DNA from: Sphingomonas parva (ex Maeng et al. 2020)
GTDB taxonomy: Bacteria; Pseudomonadota; Alphaproteobacteria; Sphingomonadales; Sphingomonadaceae
Assembly (NCBI RefSeq): GCF_004564275.1
Contig: NZ_SPDV01000002.1
Coordinates: 1 to 64,000 of the forward strand
Length of the DNA stretch: 64,000 nucleotides
Direction: 5' to 3'
Shown here: one piece after another, positions 53,878 through 62,798 of the stretch
Layout: each line of letters starts with the position of its first letter
How positions within the stretch are numbered: the stretch's first letter is position 1
Notes under the pieces: model-generated
What the model saw: only the letters and a program-made list of their open reading frames with translations
Told to the model about the DNA's origin: nothing
The model's database searches: none
Program-made: the position numbers and the translations under genes

Positions 53878-53897
53878 TCCCATTCGGAAGAGAGACT

Positions 53898-54902
53898 ATG
53901 GCCGACCTCGCCAATTCGAACCCCGCCAGCCGCGGCGCCACGGTGATGGACGCGCCCGACAAGATGGTGAAGGTGCGCGACGTCTTCGGCGTCGACAGCG
54001 ACATGGAGGTGCCCGCCTTCTCCGAAGCCGACGAGCGCGTGCCCGATCTCGATCCGGCCTATGTCTTCGACGCGGACACGACGCTGGCGATTTGCGCCGG
54101 CTTCGGCAAGAATCGCCGCGTGATGGTCCAGGGTTATCACGGGACCGGCAAGTCGACCCACATCGAGCAGGTGGCGGCGCGTCTCAACTGGCCGCTGATC
54201 CGGATCAACCTCGACGCGCACATCAGTCGCATCGATCTTATCGGCCGTGACGCCATCGTGCTGCGGGAGGGCCAGCAGGTCACGGAATTCCGTGAAGGGC
54301 TGCTGCCCTGGGCGCTGCAGACGCCGACCGCGCTCGTGTTCGACGAATATGATGCCGGACGCCCGGACGTGATGTTCGTCATTCAGCGCGTCCTCGAGAC
54401 CGAGGGCAAGCTGACGCTGCTCGATCAGAACCGCGTGATCCGCCCCCACCCCTATTTCCGTCTGTTCGCCACCACCAACACGGTCGGCCTCGGCGACACG
54501 ACGGGCCTCTATCACGGCACCCAGCAGATCAATCAGGGCCAGATGGACCGCTGGAACATCGTCGTGACCCTGAACTACCTCCCGGCCGAGATCGAGGCCC
54601 GCATCGTGCTCGCCAAATCGGGCGAATACGATCACGAGGGCGGCCGCCAGGAGGTGGAGCGGATGATCAAGGTTGCGGAGCTCACCCGCAGCGGCTTCAT
54701 GAACGGGGACATCTCCACCGTGATGAGCCCGCGCTCGGTGATCAGCTGGGCGCAAAACGCGCTGATCTTCAACGACATCGGGTTCGCCTTCCGCGTCACC
54801 TTCCTCAACAAGTGCGACGAGGCCGAGCGGCCGATGATCGCCGAATATTATCAGCGCGTCTTCGGGAAGGACCTGCCGGAGAGCGTCGTCGGGGCGGCCT
54901 GA
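53898..54902 (+). CDS. cobS: Cobaltochelatase AAA+ subunit CobS
   Basis: A 334-residue AAA+ ATPase of the MoxR-related clade. Walker A is [10 protein letters not shown] (79-88), with Walker [11 protein letters not shown] (Asp149-Glu150); sensor region [16 protein letters not shown] follows. With CobT and CobN it inserts Co2+ into hydrogenobyrinate a,c-diamide in aerobic B12 synthesis. CobN and other cob genes are not in this window. Adjacent to cobT with no gap. Confidence 0.94.
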   Translation: MADLANSNPASRGATVMDAPDKMVKVRDVFGVDSDMEVPAFSEADERVPDLDPAYVFDADTTLAICAGFGKNRRVMVQGYHGTGKSTHIEQVAARLNWPLIRINLDAHISRIDLIGRDAIVLREGQQVTEFREGLLPWALQTPTALVFDEYDAGRPDVMFVIQRVLETEGKLTLLDQNRVIRPHPYFRLFATTNTVGLGDTTGLYHGTQQINQGQMDRWNIVVTLNYLPAEIEARIVLAKSGEYDHEGGRQEVERMIKVAELTRSGFMNGDISTVMSPRSVISWAQNALIFNDIGFAFRVTFLNKCDEAERPMIAEYYQRVFGKDLPESVVGAA

Positions 54903-56735
54903 TTGCGACAGGATGAAAACCCTCTCGAAGCCTTCCGCCAGGCGCTGACCGGCGCCGCCCGGGCGATCGCGCGGGAGCCGGAGCTCGAGCTCGGATACAG
55001 CGCGGACCAGCCCGGGGCGTCGGGCAAGGCGGTCAAGGTGCCGATGCCGGGCCGAACGCTCCCGGCGCGGGAGGTTGCCGAGGCGCGCGGCTATGCCGAC
55101 TCCGCGGCGCTGAAGCTTCGCCACCACGATTCTGCCCTCCACGCACGCCGGGCGCCTCCCGACGATGTTGCGCGCGCGGTGTTCGACGCGGCGGAGCAGG
55201 CACGGGTCGAAGCGCTCGGAGCGCGCGGCATGGAAGGAATCCGCGCGAACCTTTCCTCGATGGCCGAGATGCGGATGCGAACCGATCCGATTACTCGGGC
55301 ACGCAATCGCGCCGAAGTGCCGCTCGGCACGGCGCTGGGGCTCATCGTCCGCCAGCGCCTGACCGGGGAGGAGGCGCCGGAGGCCGCGCGGGCGGGGCTC
55401 GAGCTCGTTTCCGGCTGGATCGAGGAGAAGGCGGGGGCCGATCTCGACGCGCTGCCCCTCGTGCTCGACGATCAAGCGGCGTTCGCCGCTCTTGCGACGC
55501 GCGTTCTGCAGGACCTCGAGCTGGTCGAGAAGGACGTCGAGGCCGAGAAGGACCCCGAAGGCGAGGCCGAGAGCGAGGGCGAGCAGCCGGACGAGGGCGA
55601 GGAGTCCGACGAGGAGAATGAGGACGAATCCGGCGGCGGCGAAGGCGAGGCCGATATCCGCATCGAGCAGGGCGAATCCGAAAGCGAGGAGAGCGAGAGC
55701 GACTTCCGCGAGGAGGAGATGGCCGAGGGGGAGGAGGGGCTCGGGGACGAGGGCGAGGAGGGCATGCTGCCGGTCCGCCCGAACCGTCCGTTGTCCGATC
55801 TCCCGCCGCAGTTCGATTATCGGGTGTTCACCACCAAATATGACGAGGTGGTCGAGGCGGGAGAGCTTTGCGACGAGGCGGAGCTGACGCGGCTTCGCGC
55901 CTATCTCGATCAGCAGCTCACCCATCTCCAGGGAGCGGTCACGAAACTCGCCAACCGCCTGCAGCGCCGCCTCATGGCGCAGCAGTCGCGAAGCTGGGAT
56001 TTCGATCAGGAAGAGGGCCTGCTCGATGCGGCGCGGCTGGCGCGGGTCATCGTCAATCCCGCCCACTCCCTTTCCTACAAGATCGAGCGGGACACGGATT
56101 TCCGGGACACCGTCGTCACCCTGCTGATCGACAACAGCGGCTCGATGCGCGGCCGGCCGATCTCCATTGCCGCGATCTCCGCGGACATCATGGCGCGGAC
56201 ACTGGAGCGCTGCGGCGTGAAGGTGGAGATCCTGGGGTTCACCACCCGCGCCTGGAAGGGTGGGCAGGCGCGCGAGCAGTGGCTCGCCGCCGGCCGTCCG
56301 GCGTCGCCGGGCCGACTCAACGACCTCCGGCACATCGTCTACAAGCAAGCGGACGAGCCCTGGCGACGGGCGCGCAGGAACCTCGGCCTGATGATGCGCG
56401 AGGGGCTGCTCAAGGAGAATATCGACGGCGAGGCCCTGCTCTGGGCGCACAACCGGCTGATCGGGCGGCCCGAGGAGCGCAAGATCCTGATGGTGATCTC
56501 GGACGGAGCGCCGGTCGACGATTCGACGCTTTCGGTGAACACCGGCACCTATCTGGAACGGCATCTGCGGCAGATGATAGGCTGGATCGAGGAGCGGTCG
56601 CCGGTGGAGCTGATCGCGATTGGCATCGGCCACGATGTGACGCGTTATTATCAGCGCGCGGTCACCATCATGGACGCGGAGCAGCTCGGCGGGACCATGG
56701 TCGAGCAGCTTGCCGCCTTGTTCGACACCTATTGA
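54903..56735 (+). CDS. cobT: Cobaltochelatase subunit CobT
   Basis: 610 residues from TTG 54903, directly after the cobS stop. The N-terminal helical domain is followed by a strongly acidic low-complexity linker (about 215-285, Glu/Asp/Ser/Gly runs). The C-terminal von Willebrand A domain has a [15 protein letters not shown] near residue 409. CobT forms the chelatase ring with CobS. The acidic linker is a known feature of the family. A TTG start on a coupled second gene may tune the CobS:CobT ratio. Confidence 0.94.
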   Translation: MRQDENPLEAFRQALTGAARAIAREPELELGYSADQPGASGKAVKVPMPGRTLPAREVAEARGYADSAALKLRHHDSALHARRAPPDDVARAVFDAAEQARVEALGARGMEGIRANLSSMAEMRMRTDPITRARNRAEVPLGTALGLIVRQRLTGEEAPEAARAGLELVSGWIEEKAGADLDALPLVLDDQAAFAALATRVLQDLELVEKDVEAEKDPEGEAESEGEQPDEGEESDEENEDESGGGEGEADIRIEQGESESEESESDFREEEMAEGEEGLGDEGEEGMLPVRPNRPLSDLPPQFDYRVFTTKYDEVVEAGELCDEAELTRLRAYLDQQLTHLQGAVTKLANRLQRRLMAQQSRSWDFDQEEGLLDAARLARVIVNPAHSLSYKIERDTDFRDTVVTLLIDNSGSMRGRPISIAAISADIMARTLERCGVKVEILGFTTRAWKGGQAREQWLAAGRPASPGRLNDLRHIVYKQADEPWRRARRNLGLMMREGLLKENIDGEALLWAHNRLIGRPEERKILMVISDGAPVDDSTLSVNTGTYLERHLRQMIGWIEERSPVELIAIGIGHDVTRYYQRAVTIMDAEQLGGTMVEQLAALFDTY

Positions 56736-56761
56736 GACGGCGCGGGACGCCGAGAGAACAT

Positions 56762-56793
56762 GGGCCGGCGCCCCCTGAAGGAAGCGCCGGCCC
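56762..56793. terminator. Candidate hairpin between convergent cobT and the glycine-zipper gene
   Basis: Perfect 10-base-pair GC stem (arms 56762-56771 and 56784-56793) with a 12-base loop. There is no T-run on either side, so intrinsic termination is uncertain. Confidence 0.45.
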
Positions 56794-56883
56794 GCCCTCG
56801 TTAAGCAACGGGAGGGGAATCATTCCCGCCCCGGCTCCGGCGAAACACTCTTGCCGGACGCGCTCGGGGCGGAATTCCTGCGA

Positions 56884-57303
56884 TCAGTAACGGTAGCGGC
56901 GGCCTTCGTAGCGGCAGCCGGACTTGTCGATCGCGCGGCCGGCGAGGGCGCCGAGCGCGCCGCCGAGGATCGCGCCGGTCGTGCCGCTGTCGCGACGGCC
57001 CCAGCGGCTGCGTCCACCCCGATCGATCGAGCGGCCGGCGATGGCGCCGGCCACGCCGCCGACGATCGTTCCGGTCGTGCCGCTGCAACGGCGCCCGTCT
57101 CGATAGTCGCGGTCGTCATAGCCATAGCCACGGCGGCCATAGCCATCGTACCGGCCGTAACGATCATAGCGATCCGAACGATCGTAGCGATCGTAATAGC
57201 CGTCGCCATAGCCGTAGCCGCGCGGGGCGGCCTCGGCGGCAGCGGGGATCGCCGTCAATGCGGTCACCGCAGCGGCGGCAGCGAGCGTAGCCTTCTTGAA
57301 CAT
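56884..57303 (-). CDS. Glycine-zipper (2TM) domain protein with Tyr/Arg/Asp-rich segment
   Basis: 139 residues from ATG 57303. The signal peptide ends about residue 25. A low-complexity stretch of Asp-Arg-Tyr and Gly-Tyr units spans about 27-73. Two copies of a glycine zipper, SGTTGTIVGGVAGAIAGRSID and then SGTTGAILGGALGALAGRAID, follow, so a unit of about 30 residues is duplicated. Exported glycine-zipper proteins associate with the outer membrane. The repetitive DNA gives many alternative frames that are not genes. Convergent with cobT. Confidence 0.88.
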   Translation of the reverse strand: MFKKATLAAAAAVTALTAIPAAAEAAPRGYGYGDGYYDRYDRSDRYDRYGRYDGYGRRGYGYDDRDYRDGRRCSGTTGTIVGGVAGAIAGRSIDRGGRSRWGRRDSGTTGAILGGALGALAGRAIDKSGCRYEGRRYRY

Positions 57304-57491
57304 CGTACCAACTCCTTCCGACGGTCCGGTCGGCGCTTCCAGAGGTTCTGCGCCTACCGCGCGAGCACCGGCCTTCGTCGACACCGTGCTGTTATGGTGC
57401 GATTCGCTTGAGCCCGTGCTGAATGGCCGTGTCAGCCGAGGTTCAGCCAAAAACCGGTGGCGGAGCGTGTCCGCGGCCCTAGAAGAACGCT

Positions 57492-58436
57492 GTGCGCGTC
57501 GTCTCCGCTCTGCTGTTCCTGTTCTTCCTCGGCACCTTCGCGCCGGTGCGGCTGATGCCGCCCAACCCTCCGCCCGCCGTTGCGTTCGTGAGCTTCGAGC
57601 CTCTGGAGTGGAGAGGGCGTCGGCCTGTCGGGCCCCTCCGCTGGCTTGGCGCCTGGAGGCTGGAGAGCAACGATTGGCGGTTCGGCGGTCTTTCGGCGAT
57701 GCACGTCGAGAACGGCAAGGTGCTCGCGGTGAGCGACTCCGGCTGGATGATCCGCTTCCCGCTCGTTGATGAGGGGCCCGGACGGGCGACCATCTCGCCG
57801 TTGCCGGGGCGGCTCGGCGCCACCGCCCGCAAGCCGGACCGGGACGTCGAATCGCTCGTCGTCCACGGCCGCTATCTGTGGCTGGGGATGGAACGGAAGA
57901 ATGCGGTGTGGCGCTTTGCGGGTCCCGTCTGGCAGGAAGACGGCCGGGCGCGGCCCGCCGGGATGGCGAAATGGAGCGAGAATCGCGGTGCCGAGACGAT
58001 GGTGCGGCTTCGCGACGGCCGCTTCCTGGTCATCGCCGAGGGCGCCAGGAACGGCCTGAGCGAGGTCCTCATCTTCCTCGGCGATCCCGCCACGCCCGGC
58101 ACCACCGCGATTCGCATGCGCTACAAGCCGCCGCAGGGCTATCGCGTGACCGACGGCGCCTTGTTGCCGGACGGGCGCGTTCTGCTCCTCCACCGCCGCA
58201 CCAAGCTCTTCGAGGGAATCACCGCGAAGCTTGCGCTGGCGGATCTGTCGGCCGCCAAGCAAGGCGATCTCCTCGTTCCGCAGGAGATTGCGGCGCTGGC
58301 GCCGCCGCAGCCGGTAGACAATATGGAGGCGCTGAGCGTGACGCGCGAGAACGGGCGGACGATCGTCTGGATCGCATCGGACGACAATTACATGCCCTTG
58401 CAGAGGACCTTGCTGCTGAAGTTCGCGCTGGACTGA
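57492..58436 (+). CDS. Exported phytase-like esterase (esterase-like activity of phytase family)
   Basis: A 314-residue protein from GTG 57492. A signal/anchor (VVSALLFLFFLGTFAPV) is followed by a beta-propeller-like body: WRFGGLSAMHVENGKVLAVSDSGW near 57-80, DVESLVVHGRYLWLGME, and DNMEALSVTRENGRTIVWIASDDNY near the C-terminus. The FGGLSxxxx...D(D/S)G pattern and EALS/WIASDDN are what I associate with this family. Likely periplasmic. Divergent from the glycine-zipper gene. Confidence 0.82.
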   Translation: MRVVSALLFLFFLGTFAPVRLMPPNPPPAVAFVSFEPLEWRGRRPVGPLRWLGAWRLESNDWRFGGLSAMHVENGKVLAVSDSGWMIRFPLVDEGPGRATISPLPGRLGATARKPDRDVESLVVHGRYLWLGMERKNAVWRFAGPVWQEDGRARPAGMAKWSENRGAETMVRLRDGRFLVIAEGARNGLSEVLIFLGDPATPGTTAIRMRYKPPQGYRVTDGALLPDGRVLLLHRRTKLFEGITAKLALADLSAAKQGDLLVPQEIAALAPPQPVDNMEALSVTRENGRTIVWIASDDNYMPLQRTLLLKFALD

Positions 58437-58459
58437 GCCGGGAAAGCGCGCAAACGGCG

Positions 58460-58494
58460 AAAAGCGCCATCGCAACGGGTGCGATGGCGCTTTT
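58460..58494. terminator. Bidirectional intrinsic terminator between the phytase-like gene and rpmB
   Basis: A perfect 15-base-pair inverted repeat (58460-58474 and 58480-58494) with a 5-base loop. The arms begin AAAA and end TTTT, so both strands read a GC stem then a T-run. It sits between two convergent genes, 23 bases past one stop and 42 past the other. Confidence 0.9.
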
Positions 58495-58536
58495 CGAATC
58501 GAGCGGGGAAGCCGGACCTCGCCGGCTCCGTCGCGG

Positions 58537-58833
58537 TCAGGCCGCGGCGGTCTCCGATGCCTTCTTCGCGATCTCGCGCTTCAGACGGCGGGCCTTGAGG
58601 CTCAGCTTCTCGTCCGAGGTCTTGGCGAGCCAATTGTCGAGGCCGCCGACATGCTCGACCGAACGCAGGCCGTTCATCGACACGCGCAGCTTCACGCCGC
58701 GGCCGAGCGCGTCGGAAAGAAGCGTCACGTTCTGCAGGTTCGGCAGGAAGGTGCGCTTGGTCTTGTTGTTGGCGTGGGAAACATTGTGTCCCACCTGCCG
58801 GCCCTTGCCGGTCAGCTCGCAAATGCGCGACAT
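58537..58833 (-). CDS. rpmB: 50S ribosomal protein L28
   Basis: 98 residues from ATG 58833: [20 protein letters not shown], then [15 protein letters not shown], the L28 signature. The longer frame upstream has no homology. The C-terminal extension ([16 protein letters not shown]) is the alphaproteobacterial long form. Convergent with the phytase-like gene; its promoter lies in the 181-base gap to the divergent gene at 59015. Confidence 0.97.
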   Translation of the reverse strand: MSRICELTGKGRQVGHNVSHANNKTKRTFLPNLQNVTLLSDALGRGVKLRVSMNGLRSVEHVGGLDNWLAKTSDEKLSLKARRLKREIAKKASETAAA

Positions 58834-59014
58834 GGTCTCTCGTCCTGATTGATGCGGGGAGACATGTCCCCGGAAAACCGGGCGGCGGATAGCGTCGGCA
58901 GGCGCTCGCGTCAACCCGATTCCCTCTGCAACGGCCGGCAGGAGAGGCGAGACGATCGTTGCGGATGTGCAACCGATTGCCCCCGCGGCCGTTATGGCGG
59001 GCAGGAGGGACCCT

Positions 59015-59263
59015 ATGCTGCGCGCGATCCTGATCATCCTTGCCCTTGTCATTCTGGTGCTGATCGGAATGACGGCCACCGGTTGGCTGACCTGGTTCCA
59101 GTCTCCCAACGGCCAGACCACGACCCTGCAGCCGAAGGTGAACGATCTCGACGTCGGCACCACCACGGCGAACGTCCAGGTGCCGACGGTCGGGACGACG
59201 ACGAAGCAGGTCGACGTCCCGACGGTGACCGTCGACAACGGTGCGCAGCCCAGCGCGCAGTGA
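59015..59263 (+). CDS. Small inner-membrane protein with Thr/Val-rich periplasmic tail
   Basis: 82 residues from ATG 59015, chosen for the AGGAGGGA six bases upstream. One membrane helix ([21 protein letters not shown]) is followed by a tail with three imperfect repeats built on Val-Pro-Thr-Val and Thr-Thr ([18 protein letters not shown]). No family recognised. Between divergent rpmB and the downstream tadA (113 bases). Confidence 0.75.
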   Translation: MLRAILIILALVILVLIGMTATGWLTWFQSPNGQTTTLQPKVNDLDVGTTTANVQVPTVGTTTKQVDVPTVTVDNGAQPSAQ

Positions 59264-59376
59264 CGCCGCTTCCGGGGGGTCGCTCCGGAAGCTGGACCTT
59301 GATCAAGCCTAGTTCACGCCATCGGCGGAAGCGGGGAGCGCTTCCACCTCAGCCGATCGCGCTTTACGGGGGCGGC

Positions 59377-59829
59377 ATGGTCCGCCCGTTCACCGAACCG
59401 ATGTCCGTCGCGCTCGACGAGGCGCGTGAGGCGGCGCGCGCCGGCGAGGTGCCGGTCGGCGCGGTCGTCACCCGCGGCGGCGAGATCGTCGCCCGCGGCC
59501 GCAACCGGATGCGCGACGGCAGCGATCCCACCGCCCATGCCGAGATGGTGGCGCTCCGCGCCGCCGCCGAGGTGCTGGGCACGTCGCGGCTCGACCAATG
59601 CGATCTCTGGGTGACGCTGGAGCCCTGCGCGATGTGCGCCGGCGCGATCGCCCTGGCGCGGGTCTCGCGCCTCTATTTCGGTGCCGGCGATCCGAAGGGC
59701 GGGGCGGTCCATCACGGCCCGCGCCTCTTTTCGCAGCCGACCTGCCACCATGCGCCGGACGTCTATGCCGGCATCGGCGAGGAAGCCTCCTCCGCGCTGC
59801 TCAGGGACTTCTTCCGGGAGCGGCGCTGA
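59377..59829 (+). CDS. tadA: tRNA-specific adenosine deaminase (nucleoside deaminase family)
   Basis: 150 residues from ATG 59377; a longer open frame upstream is not conserved. The zinc-site motifs are HAE (His54, Glu56) and PCAMC (Cys84, Cys87), with HHGPRLFSQPTCHH characteristic of TadA. It deaminates A34 of tRNA-Arg(ACG) to inosine. Convergent with the OmpA-family lipoprotein gene. Confidence 0.93.
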   Translation: MVRPFTEPMSVALDEAREAARAGEVPVGAVVTRGGEIVARGRNRMRDGSDPTAHAEMVALRAAAEVLGTSRLDQCDLWVTLEPCAMCAGAIALARVSRLYFGAGDPKGGAVHHGPRLFSQPTCHHAPDVYAGIGEEASSALLRDFFRERR

Positions 59830-59868
59830 TCATCGCTTCGGGCTGCGCCGTACGGAGCAAATCGAGCA

Positions 59869-59900
59869 GCCGTCCCGTCCCGTGTGCGGGAGGGGACGGC
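59869..59900. terminator. Candidate hairpin between convergent tadA and the OmpA-family gene
   Basis: A 14-base arm (59869-59882) pairs with 59887-59900 with one mismatch and a TGTG loop. No long T-run follows, so it is a probable but unproven terminator for both genes. Confidence 0.5.
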
Positions 59901-59910
59901 AGTCAAGAGA

Positions 59911-60600
59911 TTATGCGTTGGCTTCGACCGGAACGATCCGGATCTCGACGCGGCGGTTGGCGGCACGCTCCGCCTCGGTGCTGTTGTCGTTGCCGGCCAG
60001 CGGCTGCGAAGAGCCGAAGCCCTGGGTCGCGATCCGGGCGCTCTGCACGCCGCGGGCGCTGAGATAGCTCGCCACCGACTGGGCCCGGCGCTGCGACAGC
60101 GGGATGTTGATGGCGTCGCCGCCAGAGGGATCGGTGTGGCCGTAGACGTCGATCATCGTCGACGGATAGCTGGACAGCGTCTGGGCGACCTGATCGAGCG
60201 TCGACTGGAATTGCGGCTGGATCTCCGCGCTGTTGATCGGGAAGGTGATCCCGGCCGGCATGGTCAGCAGCAGCTCGTTGCCCTGGCGATCGATCTCGAC
60301 GCCGGTGCCGGCGGTCCTGTCGCGCAGTTCCTTCTCCTGGCGATCCATGTAGGTGCCCAGCGCGCCGCCGGCGATCGCGCCGATGCCGGCACCGACGATC
60401 TTCTCGGTGCGATCGCGCCGGCCGCCGATGAGATCGCCGCCGAAATAGCCGACCACGGCGCCGACCGCGGTGCCGATCGCGCCCTTGGTGGAGATGCTGC
60501 GCTCGCCCGTCTCCGGGTTGGTGACGCAGGCCGCGGTGGTGCTGAGGAGGGCGGCGGCCGCGAGGCTGCCGACGAGACGCTTGGACATACGCATACGCAT
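59911..60600 (-). CDS. OmpA-family lipoprotein with glycine zipper
   Basis: 229 residues. The signal with lipobox ends at Cys25 (SLAAAALLSTTAAC). A glycine-zipper segment is at about 39-85 (GAIGTAVGAVVGYFGG and GAGIGAIAGGALGTY). The OmpA C-terminal peptidoglycan-binding domain follows, with DVYGHTDPSGGDAINIPLSQRRAQSVASYL and NRRVEIRIVP. It probably tethers outer membrane to cell wall (YiaD-like). Divergent from the CBS-domain gene. Confidence 0.92.
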   Translation of the reverse strand: MRMRMSKRLVGSLAAAALLSTTAACVTNPETGERSISTKGAIGTAVGAVVGYFGGDLIGGRRDRTEKIVGAGIGAIAGGALGTYMDRQEKELRDRTAGTGVEIDRQGNELLLTMPAGITFPINSAEIQPQFQSTLDQVAQTLSSYPSTMIDVYGHTDPSGGDAINIPLSQRRAQSVASYLSARGVQSARIATQGFGSSQPLAGNDNSTEAERAANRRVEIRIVPVEANA

Positions 60601-60734
60601 TCCTTTCCCGAAAAGGGGACTGGTTGAATGCTCGCATGAACCGCCTGCCGGGGCCGCTTGGTCCCCGCCGGGGCACGCAGATGGCGGAAGAGGTTGTCGC
60701 GGCCGAAAGGATGCGTCTAAGAGGGTGGCGCGCC

Positions 60735-62063
60735 ATGCCAGCCTCTGCGCCTTCCCCCTTTCCCTGGATCGACGTCATCGTCATCCTGCTGCTGATCGCG
60801 CTGAACGGCGTGTTCGCGATGGCGGAGCTCGCCATCGTCTCGTCGCGAAAGCCGCGCCTGCGCGCGCTCGCCAAGGCGGGAAGCCGCGGTGCCCAGACGG
60901 CGATCGATCTCGCTGCCGAGCCGGGCCGCTTCCTCTCGGCCGTACAGATCGGAATCAGCCTGATCGGCATTCTCGCCGGCGCCTATTCGGGGGCAAGCCT
61001 TGGCGGCCCGGTGGCGGAGCGCCTCGCCGGCCTTGGCATGGACCCGGAAACGGCGAAGAGCGTCGGGTTCGGCATCGTCATCATCATCGTGACCTACGGG
61101 TCTCTGGTGATCGGCGAGCTCGTTCCGAAGCAATTTGCGCTTCGCTCGCCCGAATCGATCGCCGCGGTCATGGCGATCCCGATGCTGTGGATCGCGAAGG
61201 CGACGGCACCGCTCGTCTGGCTGCTCGACCGCACCAGCGCCCTCATCTTCCGGCTGCTGAGGCTGCGCCGCGAGGAGTCGAACAAGGTTACGGCAGAGGA
61301 GCTGCAGCTCGTCGTCGCGGAGGCGCACAGCGCCGGCGTGCTCGAGGAATATGAGCGGGCGATCATCTCCGGCGTCGTGCGTCTCGCCGATCGGCCGACC
61401 CGCGAGGTGATGACGCCGCGCACCGAGATCGACTGGATCGATGCCGACGCGACTCCCGAGGAGCTGCGCGAGCTGCTGCGCACCACCGAGCATAGCCGGC
61501 TGCCGGTGGCCGAGGGCGACGTCGATAAATTGCTGGGCGTCGTCCAGGCCCGCGACATCGTCTCGGCCTTCATCGAGCAGAGGGAGCTCGATCTGAGGGC
61601 GCTGGTCCGCCCGGCGCCGGTGGTCGCCGATCAGATGGACGCGATGGATACGATGGCCGTGCTCCGCGATGCCGAGGTGCCGATCGCCTTCGTCCACGAC
61701 GAATACGGCCATTTCGAAGGCATCGTCACCCCCGCCGATCTGCTTGCCGCGCTGGCCGGCGTCTTCGCCACCGATTTCGAGGGCGGGCGAGAGGCGCCGC
61801 TGGTCGAGCGCGAGGACGGCAGCTGGTGGGTGTCGGGTTCGCTCCCCGCCGATCTTCTCTCCGATCGCCTCGGGATCAACCTGCCGGACGACCGCGACTA
61901 TGCGACCACCGCCGGCTTCGCCCTCGCCGTGCTCAAGCACATCCCGGAGGTTGGCGAGCGCTTCTCCTACGGCGGCTGGCGTTTCGAGATCGTCGACATG
62001 GACGGCTTCAAGATCGACAAGCTTCTCGCCAGCGAGATTGTCCGCAAGCGCCGCGGCGGGTGA
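60735..62063 (+). CDS. CNNM/CBS-domain hemolysin-family protein (CorC/HlyC type)
   Basis: 442 residues from ATG 60735; upstream in-frame ATGs at 60624 and 60711 have no homologous sequence. The N-terminal CNNM transmembrane domain (IDVIVILLLIALNGVFAMAELAIVS, LIGILAGAYSGASLGG, GELVPKQFAL) is followed by paired CBS domains (REVMTPRTEIDWID, FVHDEYGHFEGIVTP). A CorC_HlyC domain (DLLSDRLGINLPDD, YGGWRFEIVDMDG) ends it. Likely a Mg2+/Co2+ transport-associated protein. An EE(L/V)QL(V)VAEA segment links the parts. Confidence 0.92.
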   Translation: MPASAPSPFPWIDVIVILLLIALNGVFAMAELAIVSSRKPRLRALAKAGSRGAQTAIDLAAEPGRFLSAVQIGISLIGILAGAYSGASLGGPVAERLAGLGMDPETAKSVGFGIVIIIVTYGSLVIGELVPKQFALRSPESIAAVMAIPMLWIAKATAPLVWLLDRTSALIFRLLRLRREESNKVTAEELQLVVAEAHSAGVLEEYERAIISGVVRLADRPTREVMTPRTEIDWIDADATPEELRELLRTTEHSRLPVAEGDVDKLLGVVQARDIVSAFIEQRELDLRALVRPAPVVADQMDAMDTMAVLRDAEVPIAFVHDEYGHFEGIVTPADLLAALAGVFATDFEGGREAPLVEREDGSWWVSGSLPADLLSDRLGINLPDDRDYATTAGFALAVLKHIPEVGERFSYGGWRFEIVDMDGFKIDKLLASEIVRKRRGG

Positions 62064-62101
62064 TCCAGCCGCCGCGGCGGCCGCCGCCGCGACGGCGGAT
62101 C
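62062..62101. terminator. Candidate GC-rich hairpin between convergent genes
   Basis: A 19-base arm (62062-62080) pairs with 62084-62101 around a 3-base loop, with one bulged A and one mismatch. It begins inside the stop codon of the CBS-domain gene. No T-run, so function as a terminator is tentative. Confidence 0.4.
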
Positions 62102-62121
62102 ATCGCTGGAACCTGGGAGCC

Positions 62122-62637
62122 TCAGGCTCCGCCGAGCTTCCCGAAAGCGCTTTCGAAACCCTCGGTGTCGCCGCGGGCGAGGTAAGCCGCCTGCTCGGAC
62201 ACGCGGTCGCGGGCAAGGCGGCCCTTGAAGGCCCCCATCCGCTCGTCCAGCAGGGCGATTTCATTGGGGGTGAGGCGGGCGAGCTGCTCGAAACGGGTGA
62301 AGCCGGCGGCGTTGAGCTGGGCGGCGAGCTTCGGTCCCACGCCCTTCAGCGTCTGGAGATTGTCCGGCGGCCCGTCGGCGGGCGCGACCAGGGGGTGCGC
62401 CTCGACGCCCAGGATCTGGCCCGCGACGTCCTTCGCCGCGGCGGCGCCTTCGTCGGCGACTCCGCGACCCTCGGCAAGGTCGATGCTGCGCGCGCTCGAC
62501 GTCGGCGAAAGAGGACGGCTTTCCGCTCCGGAGAGGGAGACTCGCTGCTTTGGCCGGCGCAGGAACAGGACGAGCAGCAGGATTACGGCGGCGAAAATTG
62601 CGCCAGCAACGATCAGGGTGGTGTTGTCGAAATTCAT
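62122..62637 (-). CDS. Membrane-anchored helix-hairpin-helix protein
   Basis: 171 residues from ATG 62637. An N-terminal membrane anchor (LIVAGAIFAAVILLLVLFL) is followed by an acidic linker of about 60 residues. A helix-hairpin-helix fold LQTLKGVGPKLAAQLNAAGFTRFEQLARLT at about 94-123 resembles HHH_5 units seen in L21-associated and DNA-binding proteins. Last of a three-gene operon; its start overlaps the 51-residue gene by 4 bases (ATGA). Confidence 0.82.
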   Translation of the reverse strand: MNFDNTTLIVAGAIFAAVILLLVLFLRRPKQRVSLSGAESRPLSPTSSARSIDLAEGRGVADEGAAAAKDVAGQILGVEAHPLVAPADGPPDNLQTLKGVGPKLAAQLNAAGFTRFEQLARLTPNEIALLDERMGAFKGRLARDRVSEQAAYLARGDTEGFESAFGKLGGA

Positions 62638-62789
62638 GGCAGAGGCGTCTCCTGCGCGTGTGCTTGCGAGATCGTGTCGGCTGGCGGAGCGGCGGCGCGG
62701 CGTCCCTTGAAGATCCAATAGGAAACCACGAGGCCGATCAGCAGGCCGAGCAGCAAGGCGATGAACTGGGTTTCTGCGACGAACAGCAT
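62634..62789 (-). CDS. 51-residue single-pass membrane protein
   Basis: A short gene starting at ATG 62789 with AGGAG about seven bases upstream and ending in a 4-base ATGA overlap with the next gene. It begins MLFVAETQFIALLLGLLIGL, forms one membrane helix to about residue 26, then a basic Lys-Gly-Arg-Arg and an Ala/Pro-rich tail. Good ribosome-binding site, tight packing between two real genes and hydrophobicity make it convincing. Function unknown; probably interacts with the flanking membrane proteins. Confidence 0.75.
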   Translation of the reverse strand: MLFVAETQFIALLLGLLIGLVVSYWIFKGRRAAAPPADTISQAHAQETPLP

Positions 62790-62798
62790 TTTGGGCTC

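Noticed and set aside
55560..55770. Possible repeat array in an Asp/Glu-rich stretch
   Set aside because: It is the acidic linker of CobT, in frame and expected in this family; not a CRISPR or a separate repeat.
53841..56633. Open frame of 930 codons on the minus strand
   Set aside because: Antisense to cobS and cobT; its hydrophobic Leu/Ala stretch is the complement of the CobT acidic linker.
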